Part shown: positions 1 through 8,563 of the stretch, one piece after another
Layout of the letters: each line of letters begins with the position of its first letter
Position numbering within the stretch: position 1 is the stretch's first letter
DNA from: Aureococcus anophagefferens
Taxonomy: Eukaryota; Sar; Pelagophyceae; Pelagomonadales; Pelagomonadaceae
Assembly (NCBI RefSeq): GCF_000186865.1
Contig: NW_008705561.1
Span: 2,826,874-2,890,873 of the forward strand
Reading direction: 5' to 3'
DNA length: 64,000 bases
Notes under the pieces: model-generated
Seen by the model: the letters and a program-made list of their open reading frames with translations, nothing else
The model's database searches: none
What the model was told of the DNA's origin: nothing
Position numbers and translations under genes: made by a program

Positions 1-761
1 TCGCGCTGCGCGCGGCGACGGGCGCCGTCGCCTGGACCTTCGCCGCGGGCGGCCCCGTGAAGCGCGCCGCGGTCCGCTGCGGCGGCGACGTCGTCTTCGG
101 GTCCCACGACAACCGCGTCTACCGGGTCTCGCGCGCGGGCGCGCGACGGTGGGCGAGCGGCGACCTCGGCGGCGCGGTCTACGCGAGCCCCGCCGTCGCC
201 GGCGACGTCGTCGTCGCCGCGACGACGGCCGGCGCGTTGGTCGGCCTCGACGCGGACACGGGACATCGGCGCTGGGCGCGGCGGAGCGGCGCGCCCGTCT
301 ACGGCACGCCGGCGCTCGCCGACGGCGTGCTCTACTACGGCGACGTCGGCGGCGCGGCGCGCGCCGTGAGCGCCGCGGACGGCGGCGGCGTCTGGGTCTT
401 CACGGACGGCGCGCGGACGCCCGTCTACGCGCCGCCGCTCGTCGCGGGCGCCGCCGTCTACTTCGGCGACGACCGGGGCCGCCTCGCGCGGCGCCGCCGC
501 GGCGACGGCGCCAAGGAGTGGACGGCGGCGCTCCCGGGCAAGCTCTTCGCGGCGCCCGCGCGCGTCGCGGCGGTCCTCGTCGCCGCGACGACGGGCGGCG
601 TCGTCGTCGTGCTCCGGGAGGACGACGGCGCCCTGCTCGCGCGCGCGCGCCTGCCCGCGGAGGTCTTCTCGACGCCCGTCGTCGCCGGCCGCCGCGTGCT
701 CCTCGGCTGCCGCGACGACCACCTCCACGCGCTCGACCTCGACGTCGAGTACGAGGCGTAA
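1..761 (+). CDS. PQQ-type beta-propeller protein, C-terminal part
   Basis: The frame is open from base 3 and runs to a stop at 761 without needing its own initiator, so this is the end of a gene that starts outside the window (about 252 residues visible). It consists of repeated blades of roughly 40 residues, each with a V-Y-[AG]-[ST]-P strand, a glycine turn and a closing tryptophan or aromatic residue. This is the pattern of quinoprotein-like (PQQ) beta-propellers. In eukaryotes such propellers can follow an adenylation domain (AASDH-type acyl-CoA synthetases), but the N-terminus is missing, so the enzyme class is open. It is tail-to-tail with the next gene, 12 bp away. Confidence 0.6.
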   Translation, partial: ALRAATGAVAWTFAAGGPVKRAAVRCGGDVVFGSHDNRVYRVSRAGARRWASGDLGGAVYASPAVAGDVVVAATTAGALVGLDADTGHRRWARRSGAPVYGTPALADGVLYYGDVGGAARAVSAADGGGVWVFTDGARTPVYAPPLVAGAAVYFGDDRGRLARRRRGDGAKEWTAALPGKLFAAPARVAAVLVAATTGGVVVVLREDDGALLARARLPAEVFSTPVVAGRRVLLGCRDDHLHALDLDVEYEA

Positions 762-773
762 TTTGGAAAACTC

Positions 774-1112
774 TTAGAGCGCGGCGAGCGCGAGCCAGCC
801 GCCGATGAGCCCCGTGCCGCCGTAGGGCGCCCAGCCGCCGTAGGACCGGTCCTGCTTGTACGCGACGACGTAGTTGCTCCCGCAGAAGACCGCGCCGCCG
901 GGCACGAAGCACGCGGACGACACCGCGCGCGCGCGCGCCGACGGGATCGCCGCCGTCGCGAGCAGCGCGAGCGCGTGCACCTGGTGGTACTGCACGGCCG
1001 TCTTCCAGATCGCGCGGTACTCGTCGTCGTGGCTCACGAGTCCGTGCGCGCCGTACGCGCCGGCGCCCACCGACGCCGCGCCGAGCAGGCCCGCCGCCCT
1101 CACCTGCCACAT
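774..1112 (-). CDS. TMEM256/DUF423 family small membrane protein
   Basis: A 112-residue protein, the usual size of this family. It starts with a hydrophobic helix rich in Gly and Ala followed by a G-A-Y-G-A-H-G-L motif, the signature of TMEM256/DUF423 proteins. Three further hydrophobic segments follow, with a conserved Y-H-x-V-H-A-L-A-L stretch and a glycine-rich end. The function of the family is not established; members sit in bacterial inner or mitochondrial-type membranes. The ATG at 1112 was chosen because it begins exactly at the family N-terminus; upstream in-frame sequence is Arg/Pro-rich and unlike the family. The gene is head-to-head with the kinase-like gene at 1337. Confidence 0.8.
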   Translation of the reverse strand: MWQVRAAGLLGAASVGAGAYGAHGLVSHDDEYRAIWKTAVQYHQVHALALLATAAIPSARARAVSSACFVPGGAVFCGSNYVVAYKQDRSYGGWAPYGGTGLIGGWLALAAL

Positions 1113-1336
1113 CGTCTTTTTTTTGCACGAGCTGCTGACGCCACTGCTGGATAGCGCCGACGACGAATGGCAGCGCGCGCTGGCAACGCGCGCACAGGAC
1201 AGCGGAGAGGCCTCACAGCTCGACTCGAAGCGGGGATGGATGATTGAAGGTAACTTGCCGCTATTGAAGCGGCATGGGCAGCTCATAGCAGCATGGGCAG
1301 CCCCTGCAAGACCGTGATGACGCGCCGCGCGGCCCG

Positions 1337-2523
1337 ATGATGCGTCGCTGGCTCCGACTGCTGCTGGCGGCCGCGGCGGCGGCCAAGCGCACGGTGAACA
1401 TGGCCGGCGTCGTCGAGGTCGACGCCTGGATGCACCACCGAGCGCCGCCGCCGCGCCGCTGGGACGCCACGGATCCGGCGGCGCTCGACGCAAAATGGAC
1501 GAAGCTCAGCAGCGGCTTCTACAAAGAGGTGCACCGCGCCACGCTCGGCGGCGACGACGTCGTCGTGAAGCGGCGCAAGCTCTACAAGGCCGACCGGAAA
1601 CGGGCCGGCGGCGCCGCGCTCCGCGGCGAGGCGCTCTATCACGAGCGCGAGGTGCGCGGCGAGGTGCTCTACCTCGAGTATTTACGGGGGCTGCCGGGCG
1701 TCCCGCGGCTGCGGGGCGCGTGGCTCGACGCGAACGGCACGCGCGTCACGTACGCCGTCGACCTCGCCGGGTCGAGCCTCGGCGACGGCGACGGCGACGT
1801 CGGCCACCGGAGCCGCCCCTCCAAGGCCTACGCGGCCTGGGCGCGCCGCGACCCCCTCGCCTGCGCCGCCGCGCTCCTCCGCTGCTTCGAGAGCTTCGCG
1901 GAGCGCGGCGGCTTCTTCCTGGACGATTTCGCGGTGAAGCAGTTCACCGTCGACGAGCGAAAGGACGAGATCTGGCTCGTCGACGGCCCGAAGGCGCTCG
2001 CCGGGCCCATCCGCGACTTCTTCGTGCGGCGCGGGCTCCCGGCGCTGCCCGCCTCGACGGGGCCCTGCTCGAAAAAGGAGCCGTGCCCGGCGACGCTCAA
2101 CGAGCACGCGTGCCGCGCCGCGCGGAAACCGACGACGCGACGCGGCTTCAGTACGGTCCACGCAGGTGCCACGCGCGGCGGCCGCCGAAAACGCAGAACA
2201 TCCTCTCCGTGCGGCCCGTCGCGAAGAACCGCTTCCGGCGCTGCGAGGCCGGCAGCGCGGGCGCGCCCGAGGCGCGGGGGAACTGCTTCCCCAACGGCAC
2301 GTGCGCGCCCGTCGGCGCCCACACCCACGCGTTCGACGTCGGCGCCAAGGTCTGGGCGCTGCCGGCCATCGCGACCTTCGCGTCCAAGAAGCACGCGGCC
2401 GCGGCGGGCGCCGTCGCCGCGCTCGCGGCGAAGATGCGCGCGCCCGAGCCGGGCGACCGGCCGACCTTCGCCGCGGCCGTCGCCGAGCTCGAGGCGGCGC
2501 GGCCGCGTCCGCCGCCCGGGTAG
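1337..2523 (+). CDS. secreted or membrane-anchored kinase-like protein
   Basis: Two exons, 1337-2109 and 2166-2523, give 376 residues. The N-terminus is a short hydrophobic signal or anchor. V-V-V-K-R-R-K resembles the ATP-binding lysine strand, F-F-L-D-D-F-A-V-K-Q-F resembles a catalytic loop, I-W-L-V-D-G-P-K-A-L a metal-binding Asp segment, and the C-terminal G-D-R-P-T-F is the usual end of a protein-kinase C-lobe. A cysteine-rich insert (C-x5-C-P-A-T-L-N-E-H-A-C and N-C-F-P-N-G-T-C) suggests disulfides and life in the secretory pathway. The canonical HRD and DFG motifs are not clear, so activity is uncertain. The cysteine-rich part is readable in one frame only when the 56-bp intron is removed. 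Confidence 0.5.
2110..2165 (+). other. 56-bp intron with target-site duplication (minimal introner)
   Basis: The intron begins with GTGCCGCG and the next exon begins with GTGCCACG, a 7/8 duplication. The 48 bp between (2118-2165) start CCGCGCGGAAACC and end GGTCCACGCAG, matching the terminal sequences of the full-length family A introners in this window. Removal joins the two halves of the kinase-like frame (773 + 358 nt, divisible by three). Confidence 0.75.
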
Positions 2524-2532
2524 TCCCCGCGT

Positions 2533-3285
2533 TTATTTCCGGAGCGCGTCCCAGACGGCGTCCCACTCGGCCTGGGCGGCGGCGAGGAACGCCTGGAGGT
2601 CGGCGAAGTCCTCGGGCCGGACGAGCTTGGACATCTTGTTCTCGATGGTCTCGCCGAGCGTGACCTTAAAGGCCTTCTCGTCGACGATGGCGTACTTGTT
2701 CGAGACCATGGACACGTAGAGCGGGATGCCCCGGTCGTAGGCGAGCTTGATCAAGCCGACGCGGAGCGGCATCTTCTCGCCCGTCGGGTTCCGCGTGCCC
2801 TCGGCGTAGACGATGACGGACCGGCCCTCGGCGCACTTGGCGGCGACGGCGTCGTAGAGGGGCCGCTTCGCGTCCTTCTTGCCCCGGCTGAAGTAGATCA
2901 TGTCGCCGAAGAGCCAGGACCGGATCAGGGACCCGGGGAAGAAGACGAGCTTCAGGACGTTGCGCGACACGTAGACGCCGTCGGGCACGAAGGCGATGTC
3001 GAGGACGAAGTCGCTCCAGTTGACGTGGTTGCAGAGCACGACGCAGCCGCGGAGCTTGCCGTCTTTGTCGACGGGCCGCGGCGCGACGCCCCGCGCGCCG
3101 ATAACCGGCCGGATGCAGGACATCAATCGCTCGATGAACTCCGTGTGCGTCGGCGCCGCGCAGAGGCCGACGAGGCTCCCGAGCTTGCGGAACAGGAAGC
3201 CGACGGCCGACAGGTTGAGGCCGACGAGGAGCAGGTAGACGAGGAAGCCCACGGCCCGCACGCCGCTGTAGTGGACGCGGCCCAT
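2533..3285 (-). CDS. PlsC-type glycerolipid acyltransferase
   Basis: A 250-residue acyltransferase of the lysophosphatidic acid acyltransferase (PlsC/AGPAT) superfamily, which moves an acyl chain from acyl-CoA or acyl-ACP to a lysophospholipid. The catalytic N-H-x4-D motif (N-H-V-N-W-S-D, His near residue 87) and the phosphate-binding E-G-T-R motif (near residues 162-165) are both intact. An N-terminal hydrophobic pair of helices would anchor it in a membrane. The first ATG of the frame is at 3285; the frame stays open upstream to 3411 without an ATG, so an upstream exon is possible. The lipid substrate cannot be told from the motifs. Confidence 0.85.
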   Translation of the reverse strand: MGRVHYSGVRAVGFLVYLLLVGLNLSAVGFLFRKLGSLVGLCAAPTHTEFIERLMSCIRPVIGARGVAPRPVDKDGKLRGCVVLCNHVNWSDFVLDIAFVPDGVYVSRNVLKLVFFPGSLIRSWLFGDMIYFSRGKKDAKRPLYDAVAAKCAEGRSVIVYAEGTRNPTGEKMPLRVGLIKLAYDRGIPLYVSMVSNKYAIVDEKAFKVTLGETIENKMSKLVRPEDFADLQAFLAAAQAEWDAVWDALRK

Positions 3286-3463
3286 GGCGTCGACGGCGCA
3301 CGGCGGCCTCGGCGGCACCGGCTCGGCGGGCGCAGCGACGGCGCGCGGCGGCGCAGGGCTTAATCGCTTCACAAGCTCGGCAAGCAAGGCATGCAACACA
3401 TATTCAACCAAGGGTAAACACCGACTAGGCTAATCACAGCCCGCAACCCATCGAATCGATCCG

Positions 3464-6304
3464 ATGGGCTGCCTCCACATAGCGCTCGTCGCCATCGCCG
3501 CCGCGTCGTGCCGCGCCGCCAGCCTGGACGCGGCGACCCTCGAGCGCTGCGCGGCGTCGCCGAAGGGCGCGGGCGGCGACGTGCTCCTCGTCACGGGCGT
3601 CGTCGCCGCGCGGCGCTACGCCAACGGCACGTCGTCGTCGCCGCGCGCCAGGTTCTGGCGGGCCGTGGCGAACGCGGGCGCGAAGGGCCCGCTCGCGGGC
3701 GCCGTGCTCGACGCCGCGGCGGCGCAGGCGTCGAGCGTGGGCCTCGAGGCCGCCGTCGCGGACGCCGCGGCCGCGGCCGCGGCGAGCCGACCCGGCGGCC
3801 GGCTCCCGGGCGCGTCCGTCGTCGTCACCGTCGACGGCGGCGAGACGGCCGCGCACGTCACCGCCGGCGAGGACGCGACGGCCGCCGCGGCGCGCTTCGT
3901 CAAGTTCTGGCAATTGGACGGCGCCGCGACGCCGGCGCTCGCGGCCGCGCTCTCCGCGGCGCGCGCCGAGGAGACGGCGCGCCTCGAGGCCGACGCGGCC
4001 GCGGCGCGCGCCGCGCGGGACGCGGCGGCGGCGACGAGCGTCGAGGGCGCGGCCTGGTCACCGGCGGCCCTCGCCGAGTTCCTGCGGCTCGCGGCCGCGG
4101 CCGTCGCCGCGGGCGGCGCGCGCGCGGCGGCCGCGGACCGCGTCCGCGCCGCGGCGGCCGGCGCGGGCGGCGCCCTGCGGCTCCTGGAGCGGGGCCCCGT
4201 CGCGGACCTCGCGCGCGCGCGGCGCGCCTTCGCCGACGCGTCGCGGCGGCTCCGGCGCGACGAGTTCTCCGCGGCGGACGCGAGCCGCGCGCGGCACCAG
4301 GCGCAATACGCCTACGACGTCCTCAACACGACGGCCGCCCTCAAGAAGCGCGACGACGCCGTCGCGGCCATGCAAAAGGCCGAGGACCGCGCGCGGGACG
4401 CGCGGCGCGCGGCCGCGGGCGTCGAGCCCGTGTCCGCCGTCCATCGCGCGCGCGAGGACGCGGTCCACGGCATGCTCGCGCGCGCGCGGCGCGACCGCGA
4501 GGCCCAGGAACGGGCCGTCGCCGCCGCGGCGCGGTCCGTCTTCGTCGGCCTCTGCGAGGCGTCGCCGGAGCGCCCGGACCTGCGGTGCGACGCCGACGAC
4601 CGCAAGTGGCTCGACGGCAAGCTCGCCGTCGCCGGGTCCGCCTATTTGGCGGACGCGGCGCCCTTCGCGCACCGCGCGGCCGTCGCCGCGGAGGAGCTCG
4701 CCGAGGCCGAGGCGTCCTTCGACGCCGTGGACCGGCGCTTCGAGCGCCTGCCGCGCCTCGACCGCAAGGAGACGTTCGGGTTGCGGGGGCTCGTGGCGCC
4801 CTTTGTGTACGGGCGGCCGGACCACGCGACGACGGACTGCAAGGACTGCCGCAAGGGGCTCGCCGAGGCCGCGTCGAAGCTGAACAAGGCGCTCCTCCTC
4901 GACAAGGACGGCGGCCGCGTCGCGGACGACTTCGTGCGAACGGCGACAAGCAAGGCGACGACGTACTTCTCCACCTACGGCGCCGTCGACTGGAACCACA
5001 AGGACATCCTGGAGAACCCGTCGAAGCGCAACGCCGCCGTGGCCCGCGCGTTCAAGGACGGCGCGTGCCGCGTCAAGGGCGACGCGTCTTCGACCGTCGG
5101 CCGGAAGCGCGTCGACAAGCTGTGCGCGCCCTGGTCCGCGCTCAAGCACGAGATGCGGAGCGCGCTCCGCCGGCTCCGGGGCCGCGCCCGGGCGACGACG
5201 GCGACGCTCGCGGCGCTCGAGCCCTGGGCCGCGGCCGCGGGCCGCGTCGGGAACGCGTCCGGCGACGCGGCCGTCGTCGCGGCCTACGCGGCCGCGCGCG
5301 AGGCCGCGGCCCGCGCGGCGCGGACCGCCGAGTTCGAGCACGAGCGGACCGTCGACGGGTCGCCGGGCTTCGTGCCCGAGAACGGCACGGACGCCTACGG
5401 GAACCTGAGCGCGAGCCTCGGCGAGGCCGCGGACCGGCACCGCGCCGTCGCGCAGGCCCTCGCGACGGACCCCGAGGCGCGCGCGCTCGCGAGCCTCGAC
5501 GCGGCCGTCGCGGAGCTCAACGCGACGCTCGCGCGCGAGGCGGCCCTCGAGGCCGACGCGCGCGCCTACGTCGACGCGCGGCCGTCGGAGAAGCTGCTGA
5601 TAGCGGCGCGCGACGCCGAGAACAGGCTCGCGCACCTCGCGGGCGAGGCGAAGAAGGCCGGCTTCGCGCTCCAGGACGCGCTCGCCGCGGCGGCGGCCGC
5701 GAACGCGCTCGGCCCGCCGCCGTCGCGCGAGGACGCCGACGCGCTCCGCGAGGCCTACCGGCGCAGCCTCGCGGCCCACGGCGCCGCCGCGGGCGCGCTC
5801 GAGGCCGCGGAGGCCGCCGTCGGCGCGGACGTCGCGGCGGACGCGCACGACGCCGTCGCGGCGCTCGCCTTCGCGCTCGACCGGCGCGTCGACGCGCCGT
5901 CCGTCGCCGCGGCGCACCGCGCGCGCCAGCTCGCGGCGCTCCTCAAGACGGCCGAGGTCGCCGCGTCCTGCGCGCCGGACGTGCGCGACGGCGCGCCGCC
6001 GCCGGGCGCGGGCGCGGGCGCGCGGCTCGTCGCGCGCCGCGCGGCGGGCGTCCTGAGCCTCGCGGCCCCGAACGCCGCGCGGCGCTGGGTCGCCGCGCTG
6101 CCCTGCGGCTTCGAGGTCGGGCCGCGCGCGGCCTGGTTCGGCGCCGCGGCGGACGCCGCGCTCGGCCTCGCGGTGCTCCGGGGCGAGGCCCACGTCGTCG
6201 CCGGCCCGGCGCCGCGCGGCGCGCTCCGGTTCTGGCCGGGCAGCCCGCCGGACTTCGCGCCGGCGGACGGCGCGTGGCTCCTGCGGCGCGACGGGGGGGC
6301 GTAG
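3464..6304 (+). CDS. large Ala-rich secreted coiled-coil protein, unknown function
   Basis: A single 946-residue frame. It starts with a clear signal peptide (M-G-C-L-H-I-A-L-V-A-I-A-A-A-S-C). Nearly all of the remainder is Ala/Arg/Glu-rich helical sequence with heptad-like spacing, interrupted by one more ordinary segment near residues 370-560 with paired cysteines (C-K-D-C). No known domain was recognised. It shares a 178-bp divergent upstream region with the acyltransferase gene. The extreme alanine content follows the local GC content, and the opposite strand and the other frames carry long arginine-rich shadow frames; this frame was chosen for its signal peptide and balanced composition. 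Confidence 0.55.
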   Translation: MGCLHIALVAIAAASCRAASLDAATLERCAASPKGAGGDVLLVTGVVAARRYANGTSSSPRARFWRAVANAGAKGPLAGAVLDAAAAQASSVGLEAAVADAAAAAAASRPGGRLPGASVVVTVDGGETAAHVTAGEDATAAAARFVKFWQLDGAATPALAAALSAARAEETARLEADAAAARAARDAAAATSVEGAAWSPAALAEFLRLAAAAVAAGGARAAAADRVRAAAAGAGGALRLLERGPVADLARARRAFADASRRLRRDEFSAADASRARHQAQYAYDVLNTTAALKKRDDAVAAMQKAEDRARDARRAAAGVEPVSAVHRAREDAVHGMLARARRDREAQERAVAAAARSVFVGLCEASPERPDLRCDADDRKWLDGKLAVAGSAYLADAAPFAHRAAVAAEELAEAEASFDAVDRRFERLPRLDRKETFGLRGLVAPFVYGRPDHATTDCKDCRKGLAEAASKLNKALLLDKDGGRVADDFVRTATSKATTYFSTYGAVDWNHKDILENPSKRNAAVARAFKDGACRVKGDASSTVGRKRVDKLCAPWSALKHEMRSALRRLRGRARATTATLAALEPWAAAAGRVGNASGDAAVVAAYAAAREAAARAARTAEFEHERTVDGSPGFVPENGTDAYGNLSASLGEAADRHRAVAQALATDPEARALASLDAAVAELNATLAREAALEADARAYVDARPSEKLLIAARDAENRLAHLAGEAKKAGFALQDALAAAAAANALGPPPSREDADALREAYRRSLAAHGAAAGALEAAEAAVGADVAADAHDAVAALAFALDRRVDAPSVAAAHRARQLAALLKTAEVAASCAPDVRDGAPPPGAGAGARLVARRAAGVLSLAAPNAARRWVAALPCGFEVGPRAAWFGAAADAALGLAVLRGEAHVVAGPAPRGALRFWPGSPPDFAPADGAWLLRRDGGA

Positions 6305-6451
6305 TTTTGAGGCCGCTGTCGGCTGGTTGTGCACAGCTCAACTGGCGAGCTGAGCGCTTGCACTTTTCGTCGCTAAATATTGCACCCCGCGTCGATTCAC
6401 AATGTTACATTTGGGAAGCTGCCCTCCAACCCCGCCGGGTGTCATCGTTCC

Positions 6452-6907
6452 TCATCCCGTTGGGCCCGGAATTACCGGCGGAAGAACGACACCATGCTCG
6501 CGTTCCACCTCGCGATCCACGCGTTCCATCTCCGCCATGAGCTCGCATTGCTCCCGGCGAAAGCACTCGATCTCGCGGCGGTCGCTCTCGGCAAGCTCCT
6601 CGAGAGCGGCGCGCATCGCCACCCCGTAGTCCTCGACGGTAGCGTGTCGCCATCCGGAGGTACCGGACTCGGAGGCGTCGCGCTGGCCCGGCGGGACCTC
6701 GGAACTGCCGCGCGCCGCGTCGGTCCTGTCGAGGATTTCGAGGACGGCCAACGCGCCGCTGAGGTCGGGATTTTTAAGAATGTTTCCCAGCTCATTCAAA
6801 CGAGCTCAGTCCTTTTTACCTGTTCCGCTGTCGCTGCCAGGCTTTCCCGCAGTTTCAGCTGTTTCGCCAGCTCCTGTTCGTTCGCCGCCAAGCGTTTGGG
6901 AATGCTG
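6452..6907 (-). other. probable C-terminal coiled-coil extension of the HMG/SPRY gene
   Basis: Directly behind the stop of the HMG-box/SPRY frame the same strand carries protein-like sequence in two frames. The first segment (6907-6820) reads as an Ala/Leu/Lys/Glu coiled coil. The second (6790-6452) contains acidic and basic heptads ending in V-L-P-P-V-I-P-G-P-T-G. They join each other, and join the SPRY frame, if two 29-nt segments, 6908-6936 (GT...AG) and 6791-6819 (GT...AG), are spliced out; the phases then fit. Introns this short would be unusual, so decay of a longer gene or sequence error remains possible. The second segment has no ATG near its start. Confidence 0.4.
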
Positions 6908-6917
6908 CTGTAGCCGC

Positions 6918-8336
6918 TTAGCCTTCGGGAAGGCACCGGAAGCCCTCAGCTCCGAAGTTGATCTCGATTTCGCCGACCGACATCGTCAGCGCGGGAAAGT
7001 AGCCGCTCGCGAGGGAAATTTCGGGGAACTCAGGCTCCTCTTCGACAAGCCCGTCGATACTGAAGCGGATCTCGCCACGGTCGAGGTCGAGCATGCACCC
7101 GATGACGTCGCCCACATCCGTCGCCTTTTCGGAAGCAGGCCCGTAGAAGCAGGCGTTCCACGGCGTGTCCTCCTCCGAGTGCCAGAGAAGACAGCGGACA
7201 CGGTCGCACGAGTAGGAAAACTCGTCGTCGCCGCAGCCGCCCTCCGGATTCGCAGAAAAACCACTCCGCGCCCAGCCTAATTGTAGGGCCTCGGGCACTT
7301 TCAGGATCGTAACCTCGTAATACCATTTGCCGCTCGTCAGCGCGACCTCGGGCAGCGCGACCGTCGCGTAATAATCATCTCGATGGCCGTCGCCTCTCTC
7401 GTCCAGTCTCCACGTGGCGGGACAATTGTCGAAGAAGTCGCGCGGGCCGGTGCATGGGTATATCCAGGACAAAGGAAAATTGAGCATCGACTTGCCACCC
7501 CGAGAAAAGTTTGCAAATTCCAGTTCCGTGTCGTAGCGATACTTATCGTACTGTTCCATGCCCTCGTACTCCTCCTTATCGTCTTGCTCCAATGAGCTCC
7601 ACATCTTGCCAAGCGTCAGACCTACGGGGGGATGGAGACGTGACGTCGTCGCGCGTAGGAAAGCCGGACGCAGCGCCGTGCCGATCTCGCCGAGAGACAT
7701 GCCGCGCTCCTCCAACGCCGGGCGCTTGTCGCGGGCGAACAAGGCGAACGCGCGCCGCGGCTTTTTCAGAGCGCTGAATTTCTTGTGGATGTCCTCCGGC
7801 GAGAGCATTGCTTGCTTCGCGGTCGGTTGCGGCTCCGCGATCTGCTCCGGCTCCACGATCTGCTCCGGCTTCGGCTCGGACGCGGCCTGCTCGGACTCGA
7901 GCCGAAGCAAGAAATCTCGCATTGCCTCTCCGATGGCAGGCCTGAAGTCGTTCCTCAGACGCTCGCCTCCGTCCGACTCCCCGAGGCGCGCCGCCAAGGC
8001 CCCCACCAAGAATTCCATGTGGTCATCCGTAGATCCAAATACCTTGCCCGCAGGTCGAGATCGTCTTTCACTTTCCGCGACCTCCATGAAGGTGCGCTTC
8101 ACGACCGCGTCGGTCAATGCCGCCGGCTCGGGCGCGACGCCCTCACCCCAGGGCTCGTTGGAGAGCGCGGCTTGTCGTATGAGGACCGTCAAGAGCTGTT
8201 CCGCCTTCTCCGGACTGTGACCGTCTGCGACAAAATTGTTGATGATGCGCAGCGCGTCTGGTGTGTATTGGTCGATGAGGTGCTCCGGCTGGCTTGCGTT
8301 TCGTAAGGCGCGCCGCACGATCGTCTCGGCGCTCAT
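6918..8336 (-). CDS. HMG-box plus SPRY domain protein
   Basis: A 472-codon frame as it stands. Residues about 190-268 resemble an HMG-box (K-K-P-R-R-A-F-A-L-F-A-R-D-K-R-P ... K-M-W-S-S-L-E-Q-D-D-K ... Y-D-K-Y-R-Y), a DNA-binding fold. Residues about 320-470 are a SPRY domain with the W-Y-Y-E-V-T, L-Q-L-G-W-A and final I-N-F-G elements. The HMG-box is broken by about 20 extra residues encoded at 7622-7681; treating that as a GC-AG intron restores an exact HMG-box. An acidic, Glu/Pro-rich linker precedes it. Base composition is clearly less GC-rich than the neighbours, which may mean recent acquisition. An HMG-box fused to SPRY is uncommon; a chromatin role is inferred only. Confidence 0.7.
   Translation of the reverse strand: MSAETIVRRALRNASQPEHLIDQYTPDALRIINNFVADGHSPEKAEQLLTVLIRQAALSNEPWGEGVAPEPAALTDAVVKRTFMEVAESERRSRPAGKVFGSTDDHMEFLVGALAARLGESDGGERLRNDFRPAIGEAMRDFLLRLESEQAASEPKPEQIVEPEQIAEPQPTAKQAMLSPEDIHKKFSALKKPRRAFALFARDKRPALEERGMSLGEIGTALRPAFLRATTSRLHPPVGLTLGKMWSSLEQDDKEEYEGMEQYDKYRYDTELEFANFSRGGKSMLNFPLSWIYPCTGPRDFFDNCPATWRLDERGDGHRDDYYATVALPEVALTSGKWYYEVTILKVPEALQLGWARSGFSANPEGGCGDDEFSYSCDRVRCLLWHSEEDTPWNACFYGPASEKATDVGDVIGCMLDLDRGEIRFSIDGLVEEEPEFPEISLASGYFPALTMSVGEIEINFGAEGFRCLPEG
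7622..7681 (-). other. 60-bp in-frame GC-AG intron inside the HMG-box
   Basis: On the minus strand this segment starts GCACGGCG and ends CCCCCCGTAG. Its length is a multiple of three and it has no stop in frame, so it hides as coding sequence. Removing it gives S-L-G-E-I-G-L-T-L-G-K-M-W, the uninterrupted HMG-box core. The flanking 8-mers match at only four of eight positions, so an introner origin is not shown. Confidence 0.6.
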
Positions 8337-8563
8337 CGCGCGCTGCGCCGTCGAGGTTTCAGAGCTCCAATTGCGGGCCCGGCGCGCACTTCGTCCGCGT
8401 CCGCGCGCTCAGCCCATCACCCGGGGGGCTGCACCTTTGATTCATCGCCGACACAATCCGCGATGTTGAATCCTGGGCAATTGGTGTGCGACGAGATTCG
8501 ACGCATTTTGCGGTGAGGTCGCTCGGCATGTGCGCCGCGGCGAGCGCGCGCACGCGGTCCACG

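Noticed and set aside
3508..6540. 1010-residue plus-strand frame overlapping the Ala-rich gene
   Set aside because: More than a third arginine, no motif or signal; it is a frame shadow.
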